Source: Rhynchopus euleeides (lineage: Eukaryota > Euglenozoa > Diplonemea > Diplonemida > Diplonemidae). Taken from it: a stretch of DNA of 64,000 nt. The stretch's first letter is position 1; every line of letters begins with the position of its first letter. The notes beneath the pieces were generated by a model. It ran no database searches, was not told the origin of the DNA, and worked only from the letters and a program-made list of their open reading frames with translations. Location of the stretch: assembly GCA_963210315.1 (NCBI GenBank), contig OY723296.1, positions 1,426,001 through 1,490,000 of the forward strand, written 5' to 3'. This document shows positions 33,721-44,108 of this stretch, piece by piece. The position numbers and the translations under genes are program-made.

Positions 33721-35699
33721 GGGTTGCTAGTATTATGAATCTGGCCGTTTATAATACAAATAATACAGAAAATACAAAAATACAATAATACTAGGCCAAC
33801 TGAGGTCAGGTGACTGTCCCATTTTTTCCGCTTTTTTGTCGTCACTTACTGTCACTTACGGTCACTTAGCTTCACTTACAGTCACCGCACGTCACTTACA
33901 GTCGCAGAGCGTCACTTAGCGTCACTTAAGGTCACTTAGCGTCACTTAGTGTCACTTACCGGTCACTTACCGTCACTTAGCGTCACTTAAAGTCACTTAC
34001 CGTCACTTAGTGTCACTTACAGTCACTCAGGGAGTCGTTGGTTTTCTCGTGTTCTGAGCTGACCAAACCCCGTAATGGCAGAAAACCGAGCGTGGTCGAT
34101 GTGAATCCCGCAGGACTGATCGTGAATGCACAGAGAGAGCTGAGAAGGGACATATTTCCCACCCGACAAGCATGTGAACGACAGTGCTGTCGATCACGAT
34201 CGGTGCCCCGATATTGTCCACATCTCTACGAAGTTGCCCCGATATTTTCCACACCTCTGCGAGGTTGCCCCGATATTTTCCACACCTCTACGAGGTTGCC
34301 CCGACATTTTCCACACCTCTGCGAGGTTGCCCCGATATTTTCCACACCTCTCCGAGGTTGCCACGAACTTTGCGAAACTGGACCCAACTCCCCATACTCT
34401 TTTTTCGCCTTTTTTCAGCGTTTTTTCCCCCGAATTTTTTTTATGAATTATTTTTCTGGAAAATCGGGAAGAATCGTCACCCCCCATAGGTCTGAGATGA
34501 CTCAGACTAGTAGCCGTTGTCTGACCGGGCGAACGACCAGCGCGTTGTGTGCGGGTTTGCGGGCAGATGGCCGGTCAACCGGCGCGGCCATCGGTCTGCC
34601 GGTGAACGGTCAGATGGCCGGTCAACGGGTTACTTTATCGGGGCAACCTCGCAGAGGTGTGGAAAATGTCGGGGCAACCTCGTAGAGGTGTGGAAAATAT
34701 CGGGGCAACCTCGCAGAGGTGTGGAAAATGTCGGGGCAACCTCGTAGAGGTGTGGAAAACAGCGCGTTGTGTGCGGGTTTGCGGGCAGATGGCCGGTCAA
34801 CCGGCGCGGCCACCGGTCTGCCGGTGAACGGTCAGATGGCCGGTCAACGGGTTACTTCCTGACCGGTCAACCGGCCGGTCGGTGTCCAAGTTACCCCACT
34901 GCAGTCAGCACGGAGTCAAAGGAACGCACTGGGGCCCGAGACGTGAGGACCTCCTGCAAGCCCCCTCCAGGCGTGTGCATTCAGGATTTTTGGCGTCATT
35001 TACCGTCACTTAGTGTCACTTAACGTCACTTACAGTCACTTACCAACACTTACGGTCACTTACCAACACTTACGGTCACTTACGGTCACTTACCGTCACT
35101 TAGTGTCACTTAACGTCACAGGAGCTGACCTCATTTGGCCTAATTAATACAAGCAATAATACAATAATACAAGAATACAGGGTGGGTGGGGTGGCGGCGC
35201 CACCCCACCCACCCTTGTATTCTTGTACCCAACCGTTTGACCACCCCAGCGAGGCCTTGGCACATGTAGATGAACGATCTTCCCATCGTTCAGCCGAATT
35301 GGCACTGATCGTGTCACACCAGGGGGCCTTCGCTCAGAAATGCAGAAACGCGAGGCGCCTCACAATAGGGGGAAGAGCTGGCACAGATTGACCGAGCGCA
35401 GGTCCCCAGGCACATGAGGGGTACATTTGTACCGGTTCCTTCCGCTCTGTAAAGTGCGTCCAGACCCAACCTTTCCCCTTCCCCATATCCTGCATCAGGA
35501 GGGGGGTGAGATGAGCACAGCAAACATGAACGTTCACATTCTCACAGCGTCAGACAACTGCGACTATCTGATCCGGCAAACCCTGCAGCCAAAGCCCACC
35601 CCACCCCATCCAGGGCCCTCTCCGGGGGCAGAATAAAATACAAATAATACAAAAATACAATAATACAATAATACGAATAATACATAATACTAGCAACCC
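33721..35699. mobile_element. TA-flanked TIR element T1 (outer)
   Basis: Inverted ends GGGTTGCTAGTATTATG (33721) and CATAATACTAGCAACCC (ending 35699) are each bordered by TA (33719-33720, 35700-35701) inside a CCCTAGGG-like context. Subterminal AT-rich sequence iterates AATAATACA on both sides. A second TIR element is nested inside. No transposase-like frame is seen. A 2-bp TA duplication is typical of Tc1/mariner-type elements, but the family is not shown here. Confidence 0.75.
33794..35140. mobile_element. TA-flanked TIR element T2, nested in T1, with GTCACTTA arrays and palindrome
   Basis: Ends GGCCAACTGAGGTCAG / CTGACCTCATTTGGCC are flanked by TA (33792-33793, 35141-35142). Inside are direct arrays of GTCACTTA-type octamers (33840-34027 and 34993-35118). 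There is also a large imperfect palindrome: units containing TTTTCCACACCTCTGCGAGG (34215-34365) recur inverted at 34640-34757. Each inverted side is next to a ~95-bp direct repeat (34536-34630, 34761-34857) rich in GGCCGGTCAACCGG. No coding frame is supported. Confidence 0.7.
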
Positions 35700-35701
35700 T
35701 A

Positions 35702-36296
35702 CCCCCCCCCCCCCTTTTTCTCTCTCAAGCCTCACATTTTTCTGTCCTGCATATCGTCGCCTGCGCCAAAGGGGCTCCCAAGCTAATGATCCGCCCCCAC
35801 TTCAGTGGTGGAGGGGCTCGTTGCTCGAAAGTACCGTACGCACCCACACACTCCCCACACCCCTCCCCCCCCCCCCCCCACCCAGCACCTTGCTCTGTTG
35901 CCTTGTTTGTCCTGCAGGTATATTTTTTGTAACTTTACGTCTGCGAATCAGAAAGGGGAGAGAAGAACCAGCGGGTATTCGTCGATCACGACAACACCCC
36001 CACACACGCCTTTACTGCGGTGTGTGGTGTGTCCTGCATGACCTGCAGAGCAAAGCTTCCTGCGTTGTTAGCACAGCTCCAAAAAGTCTGGCTCCTTTGC
36101 CGTAGACCCCCACCACCGTTATCATCCTCCACACAGGGCCTGACACCACTCGGGCCGTGCGCACCCCCCCACCCCCCCCCCCCCCCCCTGCGCAGCTGCC
36201 AAGAATGCCCAGCTGCGTTTGACGGGATTACCCACCGCACCCCCACAACCACCCACTCCCTCCCTGACACACGCAGCCCCCTCCCTTCGCACCGCC
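35702..36296. other. Intergenic
   Basis: C-runs at 35703, 35864 and 36167-36188, and an inverted R1-like copy (about 35960-36070). Otherwise nothing recognised. The last C-run ends in CTGCGCAG (36195) and a second CAG lies at 36276, both possible acceptors for the next gene. Confidence 0.5.
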
Positions 36297-37283
36297 ATGC
36301 CTGTGAGGGGGCAGCGCCAGCGGGGCACGCATCGCGCGGGGCCGCCGGCCACGTGCCTTGAAGATCGGATTAAGGAGTGCTTCGGGCCGAACATCCTTGC
36401 CGCCGCATGGAGCGTCGTCGGGGGTGTCCAGCTGTGGGATGTGCCAAGCGTGAAAGATCGTCTCGAGGATATCCTGACTGGCGGGGATGTGACAATGCAT
36501 GCGGACCACATGTGCCAGATGATGTGCGCCCTCAACGCCACAGGGCTGCGTGGCGTCCTGTGGACCCGCTCCGACCCGGAAGCCGACACGGCGGTCCAAA
36601 ACTTCCTCCTCTCTAAACGTGCCGTCCTCCACGTTCACCACTCCATCCACGACAAGCTACTGCCGTACGCAAAATGCGCAAAGACGGTGAAGAAAACCGC
36701 TGATGCCACCTGTCTCCTTTTTGAATACCAGCAGCTGCTGAAGGTTTATGAGGTTGCGCTCGCCCAGTGCCCCCCTGTTGCGTATGTCAACCAGGCTGTG
36801 AAGGTGGCGCTCGCCGCGGACACAATCCTGTTGAGGCACCAGTTTCCCCCTGCAGGGGAGCCGTCTGTGGAGGAGATGATCAAGCGCCGCATGTTGGGCT
36901 GCATCGTGCGGAGCGCGAAGCTGCGGCCGGTGGTGAGGGAACGGCCCGTTCCCGAGAACCCGGGTCTAGAGGTCAACTCGGAGGAGGGTGAAGAGGACTG
37001 CCTCGGGACAGGCGAGGTTGTGTTCCAGAGGTCCGTCACCAACACCGGCAACAGGGCTGCGCACACGCTTCTCAGTGGTCTCCCGATTAAAACAGACCCA
37101 TACCTTAAGAAGGAGCCCGAATGTGCCACGTCATTGGCTCCCACAGCCACTACCAACGACGGCAATGTGTCTGAGACAACAGACGGGATGGACGATTTCT
37201 CCGACGTTGTCGACCTGTCATATTTTGACCCTGACATCAACGAGTCCGGAGAGCGCCCCCAAAAAATGCAGAGGCGGGGCTGA
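36297..37283 (+). CDS. Unrecognised 328-residue protein
   Basis: The ATG at 36297 (ACCGCCATG) is the first after the candidate acceptors CTGCGCAG (36195) and ACACGCAG (36276); the frame ends with TGA at 37281-37283. The product starts MPVRGQRQRG. It has a mixed alpha/beta core to about residue 210, with scattered Cys and His including HADHMCQMMC. An acidic, low-complexity C-terminal third follows (VNSEEGEEDC, DDFSDVVDLSYFDPD). No signal peptide or membrane segment. The acidic tail and the final QKMQRRG suggest a nuclear or RNP-associated protein, which is only a guess. Codon use and the absence of breaks make it a credible gene. Confidence 0.65.
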   Translation: MPVRGQRQRGTHRAGPPATCLEDRIKECFGPNILAAAWSVVGGVQLWDVPSVKDRLEDILTGGDVTMHADHMCQMMCALNATGLRGVLWTRSDPEADTAVQNFLLSKRAVLHVHHSIHDKLLPYAKCAKTVKKTADATCLLFEYQQLLKVYEVALAQCPPVAYVNQAVKVALAADTILLRHQFPPAGEPSVEEMIKRRMLGCIVRSAKLRPVVRERPVPENPGLEVNSEEGEEDCLGTGEVVFQRSVTNTGNRAAHTLLSGLPIKTDPYLKKEPECATSLAPTATTNDGNVSETTDGMDDFSDVVDLSYFDPDINESGERPQKMQRRG

Positions 37284-38023
37284 CAAGAATATGCAGAGGC
37301 AAAAGGGGAGGGGGGGTGGGTTGGGGGGGTGTCGCAGTGGGTGTGTCTCAAACAGAGTGGGGGGGGGATGCTGCACTCCACCCTGTCTCTCTCTATCCAT
37401 AGTTGGCGGCTTGCGAAGGGGTCAACATTGTTCGGTGGGGGGGGGGGGTGTGTGGGGGAGGGGGTGCCAACGTAATGTAGACTGTTCAGTGTTGACCACT
37501 TTTGGGATGGGTGGGTCCCCTACGCGGGCCCTGGCCTACCGCCCACCCTACGTCACAGTGTGTGTGTGGCTTCTTGCATCTGACGAGCTTGCTGGTTAGC
37601 TTGCCGGTTCACGGATGGCAGTATCCGGTGGACACGTTGTCAAATCACTCGTGGGTATGCAGTGGATGTGACATTAGAGTTCGCTTGGTGTAACTTCCAC
37701 TGTTCTTCGATTGATTCGAGGTTAGCGTGTCTTTTGTAGTGTTGTGTGTGTGTGTGGCAGCAGCAGCTCACGGAGCAAGCGGACCGCCCTGGCGGCGTGC
37801 AGCCATGGCAAAGACATGGCGTTGTGATGCGGCATTTGCTGCAGGAGAATTCACGCAGTTCGGTTGCATGTATAGGGGTTTGTTTTGGAAGCTTGCCTTC
37901 GGCACAGTGCTGCCCGCACCACCCCCGAACCCTAGCCGCCTTCATCATCGCCCTTCAGGCCAGAGGGAGGCAAGACTGCTGGGGTTTCTCGGCTGACCGT
38001 GTCACCGGTCTTGTGCTGCTGCA
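37284..38023. other. Intergenic
   Basis: G-runs near 37316 and 37436 and a (GT)n stretch at 37742-37756. A short open frame (37805, MAKTWRCDAAF...) ends at 37996 and could be an upstream exon or chance. Confidence 0.4.
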
Positions 38024-39126
38024 ATGTCGTACCTCAAGAACCTGGTGTCGTCGCATGTGAAGGAGACATCGGAGAAGAAGGTGCGGCGAAAAAAAATGGC
38101 ACGGGGGCCCTGCGTGTGCCCCCCGAAGCTGACGCTTCCCGAAGATGTATGTTTTGGCCTTCGGATGGGGGGGGGGTGGGCCATGGGGCCTTGGGGGCAG
38201 GGGAGACGCTGTGCTCAGCGAACGGCATGTCACATGGGACCTACTCTGCACACAGGACGAAGCGTTCCTCACCAGCACCGCTTCAAATGTCGTGAAGGCT
38301 TCAAAAATCGAAGAGCTGTGGATTGGAGTCACGGCTGCGTCGTTTGTGGCATGGTGCGAAACTACGTATGTCAACGCCTGGCATATGATCTATGCATGCA
38401 ATATCAAGCTTGGTTGCCTCCGCAACCGTTTTCAGACGTTGCATCATTCCTGGTTGGCATGACTTGCCGGAAGAAATCCAGGCGGCATATGTAGGGCATG
38501 GCGTTGGCTGAGAGTGTTGCGTGATGCCGTATTGTGTTGCAGCTTTCGAGTGATGCGACCCATGCAACCCTCCACCACACCTTGCCACAGCACGATGGGG
38601 CAGCGCAACGTGGAGCACGAGCGGAAACAGTGGATGCGCGAGAACAAGGTTTCGTACGACACGTTGCGGAAGTGGCTGAAGGCTGAGTTTGAGCCGCAAT
38701 GCCCTGTGCACACACTGCGCGACATTACCCTCTCCTCTGGGAAGGTTATTAGAGCAGGATCCATGGGCTGGTGCATCAAGGTGCTCGACAAAGACCGTGG
38801 ACTGCTGGTGCGCTACAAGGTGAGGGGGGAAGGGGAGAACTCGCGTGAGAACTTTGAGACGAAGTGCGACGATGTGGAGCCTGTGCACCAGCTGCTGCAG
38901 TGGGGGTGGCGCCCTAACCCCCCCGAGCATGACTCCGACAGCGACTCAGGTATGCGTGCCCTTTGAAGCGTCACCCTGCCGCCCATTTGGCACTGTTCCA
39001 ACCACGAGCAAATCGGGGTGAAGTTGTGAAGCACCCACATCTTTGCCGTGCATTGTGCAGATACAGCCACCTTCACTGCCCTACCCACTGCACGACACTC
39101 ACACCTTAACAGACGACGACTGCTGA
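38024..39126 (+). CDS. Unrecognised protein encoded by four exons
   Basis: I join exons 38024-38146, 38256-38365, 38543-38949 and 39113-39126. All three donors read GTATG(T/C) (38147, 38366, 38950) and the acceptors read ACACAG, TTGCAG and TTAACAG. Phases match (0, 2, 1), giving 217 residues. Exon 1 is basic (KKVRRKKMARG); exon 2 adds ASKIEELWIGVTAASF. Exon 3 contains EHERKQWMRENKVSYDTLRKW and a beta-rich block (GWCIKVLDKDRGLLVRYKV) that could be an SH3/Tudor-like barrel. The end is acidic (DSDSDS, then DDDC). Using the acceptor at 39060 instead gives a different tail ending at 39173. The exact start is uncertain. Function unknown. Confidence 0.55.
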
Positions 39127-39173
39127 TCTGTGCTGACCACATGTCACTGTCGCGCAGCGTGTCGCATGCCTGA

Positions 39174-40605
39174 CCCAGGATGGCCGTGGCTGTGGCTCAT
39201 GCTGAACCGCCCGCCACCTGCGACGACCAGCACAGGTGACTCTGCAGCGTGAAGGCACCCCCGCTCGAGGATCGCGGCCGCCGCTACCCTGTTCTGCTGC
39301 CCCGCCACCGCCCGGGAACTGTCCACCCATGCATCCCGCGTTGCATGCAGGGCGGGCACACGCTGTGCACGCAGCGGGATCAGCGGTGTCTTGCCGTGCC
39401 ATATGGCCTGTGCCTCTGAGTCGCACCTACACCAGGCAGTCCACGGCCGCAGGTCAAAGCAGGGCCTTTTATCGGCCAGACCGCTCCCAGCTGCCCGAGG
39501 CAGCCGGCGCGAGGACAGCCTATTATTTGGCAGACCAGCCTGCCCGCCTTGTCGGGCGGTTGTGGGTGGGGTGGCAGCGATTTTCACACCAGTGCCCTGT
39601 TGGGTGTGCCCTTCCCTAGCCACCGTGCACAAAACAAAAATCCCTTGACGGTGTTGGTGTGCTTGCAACGTGCCTGAGTCGGCTCGACTTGCCGACCCTG
39701 CTCCCAACAAGCCGATACCAACAAGTGAACCAGGAAGGGTCCGCGGGCGTATCCAGATCACATCACCCACAGGATGCTCTGTGCGTTATGCACTCCAGAA
39801 AAACCCATGCGTGTGCCACGCATGGCTCACCCCATGCATGTGTGCGCTTTGTCTGTGTCCCTCTTCCTACATTCATTGCCATGACCTGTTGGCAGCACAG
39901 AGCTCAGGCACGGCACACACAGGCAGGGCAGGCGCGCCGCGGGGGGTGGGGGGGGGGGTTGAGAGACCCCCACCCACCCACCCACCCACCCGCCCCACCC
40001 CGACCTCTCTCCTGATCGAGGAGAGAACGGGGCTGACCTACACAAGACTAACTCGGGGGGAGGGGGAAGGGGGGGGGGGCAGTCTCGATGAGCGTTTCTC
40101 CGCCATGCGTTCGATGTGTCACCCAGCACTTTTTTTTGACTGAAGGGGTTGTTTGTAATAGAGTTTGCCGTGCTGGGCACACAGCTGTGCTGCAACACAC
40201 GCTGTGCCTAAAGACAGAAGCCTCATGCACTCCTCCCCACCGCCCAAAGTACCCGAAAAAAGGATTGCCGGGTTTCTTTTGTTTTGTTTGTGCAACCTTC
40301 TGGTCACCTGCACGTTGGGGCGTGGAGTGTAGGTGAACAAAACATTGCTCCCACTGCAGCCTTTTTAGTTCTGAACGCCTTCCGTGAGCACGGTGCGTTT
40401 GACACAAAAAAATGTCTTGCTAGTTGTGTCCAAAAGAGCTAGAGAGGGCCTTGGCTCTAGAGTGCAGCAAAGTGACCCGCCTCACAATGTAGGCTGCAAA
40501 CCTGGCGGGAATAGCAGACAAACTGACACACTTTGGCACACAGCGAAGGCCCCCAGAGGGTTCTGGAGGGAGGGCGAGGGTGGTGGTGGAGGTGCCCCCC
40601 CCCCC
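39174..40605. other. Intergenic
   Basis: Both strands are open around 39144-39770 but with no recognisable product. G-rich and C-rich runs lie at 39935-40010 and 40060-40078. No repeat family recognised. Confidence 0.4.
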
Positions 40606-40607
40606 TA

Positions 40608-41753
40608 GGGGGGGTCAAATGGGGGTGACAAACACGATTTTTCAAAAAACCGGCGCAGAGGCCCCAAAGCCCCCGTAAACCCTCCAAACCCCCCCAGATC
40701 GGTCCGGAAACCCATCGAACCCCACTTTTCCACCATTCCGGGCACCTCAGGTGCCCGAATTGGGGTACCTAAATTTTGTGCCACCGTTTGGTACCGTACA
40801 GTGCCACTGTGGGAGGTTGGAAAAGAAAATGCCCCAACACACCACATCTGAGGGTTGCAATGCATGTTGCTTGCCAACCACGTCATCCGGTGGGTGTCAG
40901 GCGCTATGTAGGTGGCATCAGCCAGGTCTTCGATGTGTTCTGGCTTGTATATGTACCTCCCTGCCTGCGGCACAGGCACTGCCTTTGTCCCCCACACCAG
41001 CCACAGAGAGCGTATTGTACTCGGTCCACGGTTGCTGATTCATTGTGATGCGTTGTATCCTCGAGTGAACGTCACACACTAGTGACACCACCACCCGCCA
41101 TCCGAGAGCTGTATTGACTTTGCGCGCTTCCGTTGCATTCACCTCGCCACGCATATTGCACTGTTCAGTACCAGTGCTCTTGGGCCAGGCAAAGTAGACC
41201 GCAGCAAGTACCAATTCTGGCACAATGGGTACCACGACAGCGCACTTCGTGTGTTCCCGGAATGTACAGCTCGTGTTGCAACAGTCGTTGTCAACACATC
41301 CCGGTTGTGGAGCACTGCTGCACAGGAATCACACGACCATCTGGACTTGTTCCGTACCTACAGGCAGCCTCCCGGTGCATGGTGGCAGGGAGGTACATAT
41401 ACAAGCCAGAACTCATCGAAGACCTGGCTAATGCCACCTACATAGCGCCTGACACCCACCGGATGACGTGGTTGGCAAGCAACATGCATTGCAACCCTCA
41501 GATGTGGTGTGTTGGGGCATTTTCTTTTCCAACCTCCCACACAGTGGCACTGTCCGGTACCAAACGGTGGCACAAAATTTAGGTACCCCAATTCGGGCAC
41601 CTGAGGTGCCCGGAATGGTGGAAAAGTGGGGTTCGATGGGTTTCCGGACCGATCTGGGGGGGTTTGGAGGGTTTACGGGGGCTTTGGGGCCTCTGCGCCG
41701 GTTTTTTGAAAAATCGTGTTTGTCCACGTAAAAGGGTGGCATTTGACCCCCCC
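40608..41753. mobile_element. TA-flanked element T3 with ~370-bp TIRs
   Basis: The left arm 40608-40977 is repeated inverted at 41378-41753 with few mismatches. The tips are seven Gs followed by TCAAATG, and TA lies on both sides (40606-40607, 41754-41755). The arms contain a short frame that stays open in both copies (reading outward it includes PDTHRMTWLASNMHCNP). The 400-bp centre has no credible transposase. Possibly a captured gene piece carried by a non-autonomous element. Confidence 0.75.
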
Positions 41754-41794
41754 TACCCCCCCCCCCCCCCCCCACCCCCCTTGTGGTTCCTCGT

Positions 41795-42579
41795 CAGGCA
41801 TGTCGCTAAGCGTCGACCGTCGACCCAGTGATTTTGGGTTTCCCCCCCCATAAAAAAGCGTCGACCCAGCGTCGACCCAGTGGAACTGGGTTGCCATTCA
41901 AGCCTGGACCAAGCGTCAACCCATTCCGGGTCGACGCTAACCTAGCGTTGACCCGGTTCCACTGGGTCGACGCTCACCAAGCGTCGACCAAGCGTCAACC
42001 CACTTTCACTGGGTCGACGTCGAAGAGAGTATGGTTTTGCAGGAACAGATGCTCACTACCGTGGCCTCCGGCGGCTGGGGGGCTCCGCCCCCCAGACCCC
42101 CCTGTATAGCGTGTGCACACAGGTCAGGAATCCAACAGCTCCAGTAGCCTCAGGAGGACGCAGCCAACTCACACAGAATCTGTACGCCCACAATGAACAG
42201 ATGTTCACTACCGTGGCCTCCGGCGGCTGGGGGGCTCCGACCCCCAGACCCCCCATCTCGCGTGCCCGTCTAGTAACCAAGTCCTTGCGCTTCAACGGCC
42301 GTGGCATATCAGGGGGTAAATCATGGTCCCGAAAGCCATTTTTTGGGTTTCTTCCGGCACCCGAGGATGGCGCGAGCGGGAGAGGAACCACGGAAGGAAC
42401 CCAGCGCCTCACACCGTGCCCACCTAGCGGTCCACCGACGGGAAAATTAGGCAACAACACGAGCGCGCGCGAAGCGCGCGCGAGAAAAATTGACCCCTAG
42501 TGTTTCCCCCTGATCCCCCCCCAAAACAGGAGCGTCAACCCACCAAATCTCCATAATCGAAAAGTTAGCGACAGGCCTG
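41795..42579. mobile_element. Mutator-like non-autonomous element, copy A
   Basis: 785 bp. Ends CAGGCATGTCGCTAA / TTAGCGACAGGCCTG are imperfect inverted repeats, flanked by the 9-bp direct repeat GTTCCTCGT (41786-41794, 42580-42588). Subterminal iterations of GCGTCGACCCA lie at 41810-42020. Two copies of a C/G-rich palindromic block (GGCTGGGGGGCTCCG...CCCCCAGACCCCCC) follow at about 42070 and 42225, and a GCGCGCGCGAAGCGCGCGC hairpin lies at 42460-42482. A 9-bp duplication is characteristic of MULEs. Nearly identical to copy C, hence recently mobile. Confidence 0.85.
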
Positions 42580-42920
42580 GTTCCTCGTTCTCTCCCCCTT
42601 TACCCATTGTATACTAAGTAACACTTGCATGTAACCTGGTTAACCGAGCTGCGAATTACCCTGTGGAGAAAGCCTCGAGGTTTTCACGACCCAGCAGTGA
42701 TCGCGCCCATCCCTCCCTCCCCCTGGATAGGGGAGAGGGGTGGGGGGGGGGGAAGGGGAAAGGGGAAATGCGCGAGGTGGCAAGAGTGCTGGTGGCTTGG
42801 TGTCAGCCCCCCCCGCCCCACCCCCGACCGACCACCCCACCCCGGCCCAGTCTCCCTCCCTCTGTTGGCAAGATTTCCTGGGAGGGGGTTTTTTTGGCAA
42901 TGTGTGGCTGCGACATCTCT

Positions 42921-42999
42921 ATGATGAAAAATACACTAATCCCAGCTCGATGATCGACACTGATATTAACTTGGATGCGTTTCACGATGGTCTACTGAA
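42921..42999 (+). repeat. 79-bp direct repeat, first copy
   Basis: Begins ATGATGAAAAATACACTAAT and ends GGTCTACTGAA. Repeated at 43359-43437 with one visible mismatch. Confidence 0.85.
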
Positions 43000-43358
43000 G
43001 GGATGTTGCATGATGCACTGCGCTGGGGTGTGGCGGTGCAAAGCAGGGTGCAGCGCATTGCTGTGAGGGGTCCTCAGGACGAAGTGAATACCCGGGACAA
43101 ACCTCCGTGCCTTGGGATTTCTCTGCTCTGAAGACTCTATTCGCTTCCATCGGGCCCAACAAAGTTAGTAACGCACCTCTGCCGGCAGCAGCACATGCGA
43201 TTTCACACACGCCTCTTGCTTTTTTTTGAATCACTCGTTCTGAGTGACGAAGCGCAGCGCGAAGTCGCGAAGTAAAGAAGGAAATTGTACGGCTGAAGCT
43301 TTAGGGTTGGCACCTTGTAAAGCATGCCTCAACACAGCCTTGAATTTCTTTTGACGAC

Positions 43359-43437
43359 ATGATGAAAAATACACTAATCCCAGCTCGATGATCGACACTG
43401 ATATTAACTTGGATACGTTTCACGATGGTCTACTGAA
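43359..43437 (+). repeat. 79-bp direct repeat, second copy
   Basis: Second copy of 42921-42999; the 359 bp between them include the R4 repeat. Confidence 0.85.
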
Positions 43438-43460
43438 CGTTGCAGAACTGTTGTGCACCA

Positions 43461-43480
43461 CTCTCTCTCTCTCAGTGCAG
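43461..43480 (+). promoter_or_regulatory. Putative trans-splice acceptor
   Basis: CTCTCTCTCTCAGTGCAG, a clean polypyrimidine tract plus AG, 10 bases before the ATG at 43491. Confidence 0.55.
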
Positions 43481-43490
43481 GCGCCACACG

Positions 43491-43778
43491 ATGGGGCGGC
43501 TCGCAAAGGACGAAGCCGCTTTGCTCTTCGTCCTAGGCAGTATGTTCCTGGCTGTGCTTGTGACCAGCGTCGTGGTGTTTGTGCTCCGGAGGAACTACTG
43601 GCGAAGCATATTGCTCCGCCGTGTGGAGGCAGAGCGTGGGAGCAGTCACAGGGCTGCAGTGCCAGCGGTGGACCGGTCCCTTACGCAGCATGCACCCCAG
43701 CACCGTGGGCACCAACCGACCATGCGCACCAATTCGGCGCACCCTCTGGAGCTGACGTCGATGGGTGCGCCGGCTTGA
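43491..43778 (+). CDS. Small single-pass membrane protein (95 residues)
   Basis: The ATG lies 10 bases after a (CT)n...CAG acceptor, which fixes the start. A hydrophobic segment at about residues 9-32 (LLFVLGSMFLAVLVTSVVVF) is followed by a basic juxtamembrane stretch (LRRNYWRSILLRR), so the C-terminus is predicted cytosolic. The remaining ~50 residues are polar, rich in His, Gln, Ser and Pro. No family recognised. It lies 330 bp upstream of the aspartic protease gene on the same strand, with a second acceptor between them, so the two could come from one polycistronic precursor. Confidence 0.6.
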   Translation: MGRLAKDEAALLFVLGSMFLAVLVTSVVVFVLRRNYWRSILLRRVEAERGSSHRAAVPAVDRSLTQHAPQHRGHQPTMRTNSAHPLELTSMGAPA

Positions 43779-44078
43779 TGTGGAGTGTTGCTGCCCAAGC
43801 TGCTGCAGATGGGCAGCGTCCGGGGGTGGGGTGGTGGGCGTCTGCGGATACAAGGAGAGGCAGCTGCCTTTTAGATCCGTGCCGTCGCAGTCGTCTTGTG
43901 TTGGTTCGGAAGGACCATGTGGTGTTTCGTATAGGCCGATGGGGTGCCATGTTGTCAAGAATTGAACGAACCTGGATCCCCCTCCCCCCTGTCTCCCATG
44001 CACCGAGTGTGGGGCGCTCGTTTGATGATTGTCCGCTGTGCTGCCTTTTTGTGTCTGAGTTGCACTCCTTTGCCATGC

Positions 44079-44100
44079 ATTGCACGACCTTGCCCCGCAG
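44079..44100 (+). promoter_or_regulatory. Putative trans-splice acceptor
   Basis: CACGACCTTGCCCCGCAG ends 8 bases before the ATG at 44109. Confidence 0.55.
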
Positions 44101-44108
44101 GAACCACG

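Larger units (their letters stand above)
42589..43490. other. Intergenic with a separated 79-bp duplication
   Basis: Contains two copies of a 79-bp sequence and an R4 repeat copy at 43236-43330. The second 79-bp copy runs up to the acceptor tract of the next gene. Confidence 0.5.

Noticed and set aside
39144-39770. A 208-codon minus-strand open frame.
   Set aside because: No recognisable product, overlaps open frames on the other strand, and it would be the only minus-strand gene.
41795-42579. 130-residue open frames on both strands inside the Mutator-like copies.
   Set aside because: The two recent copies share them simply by descent; copy B does not preserve them well and they show no protein character.
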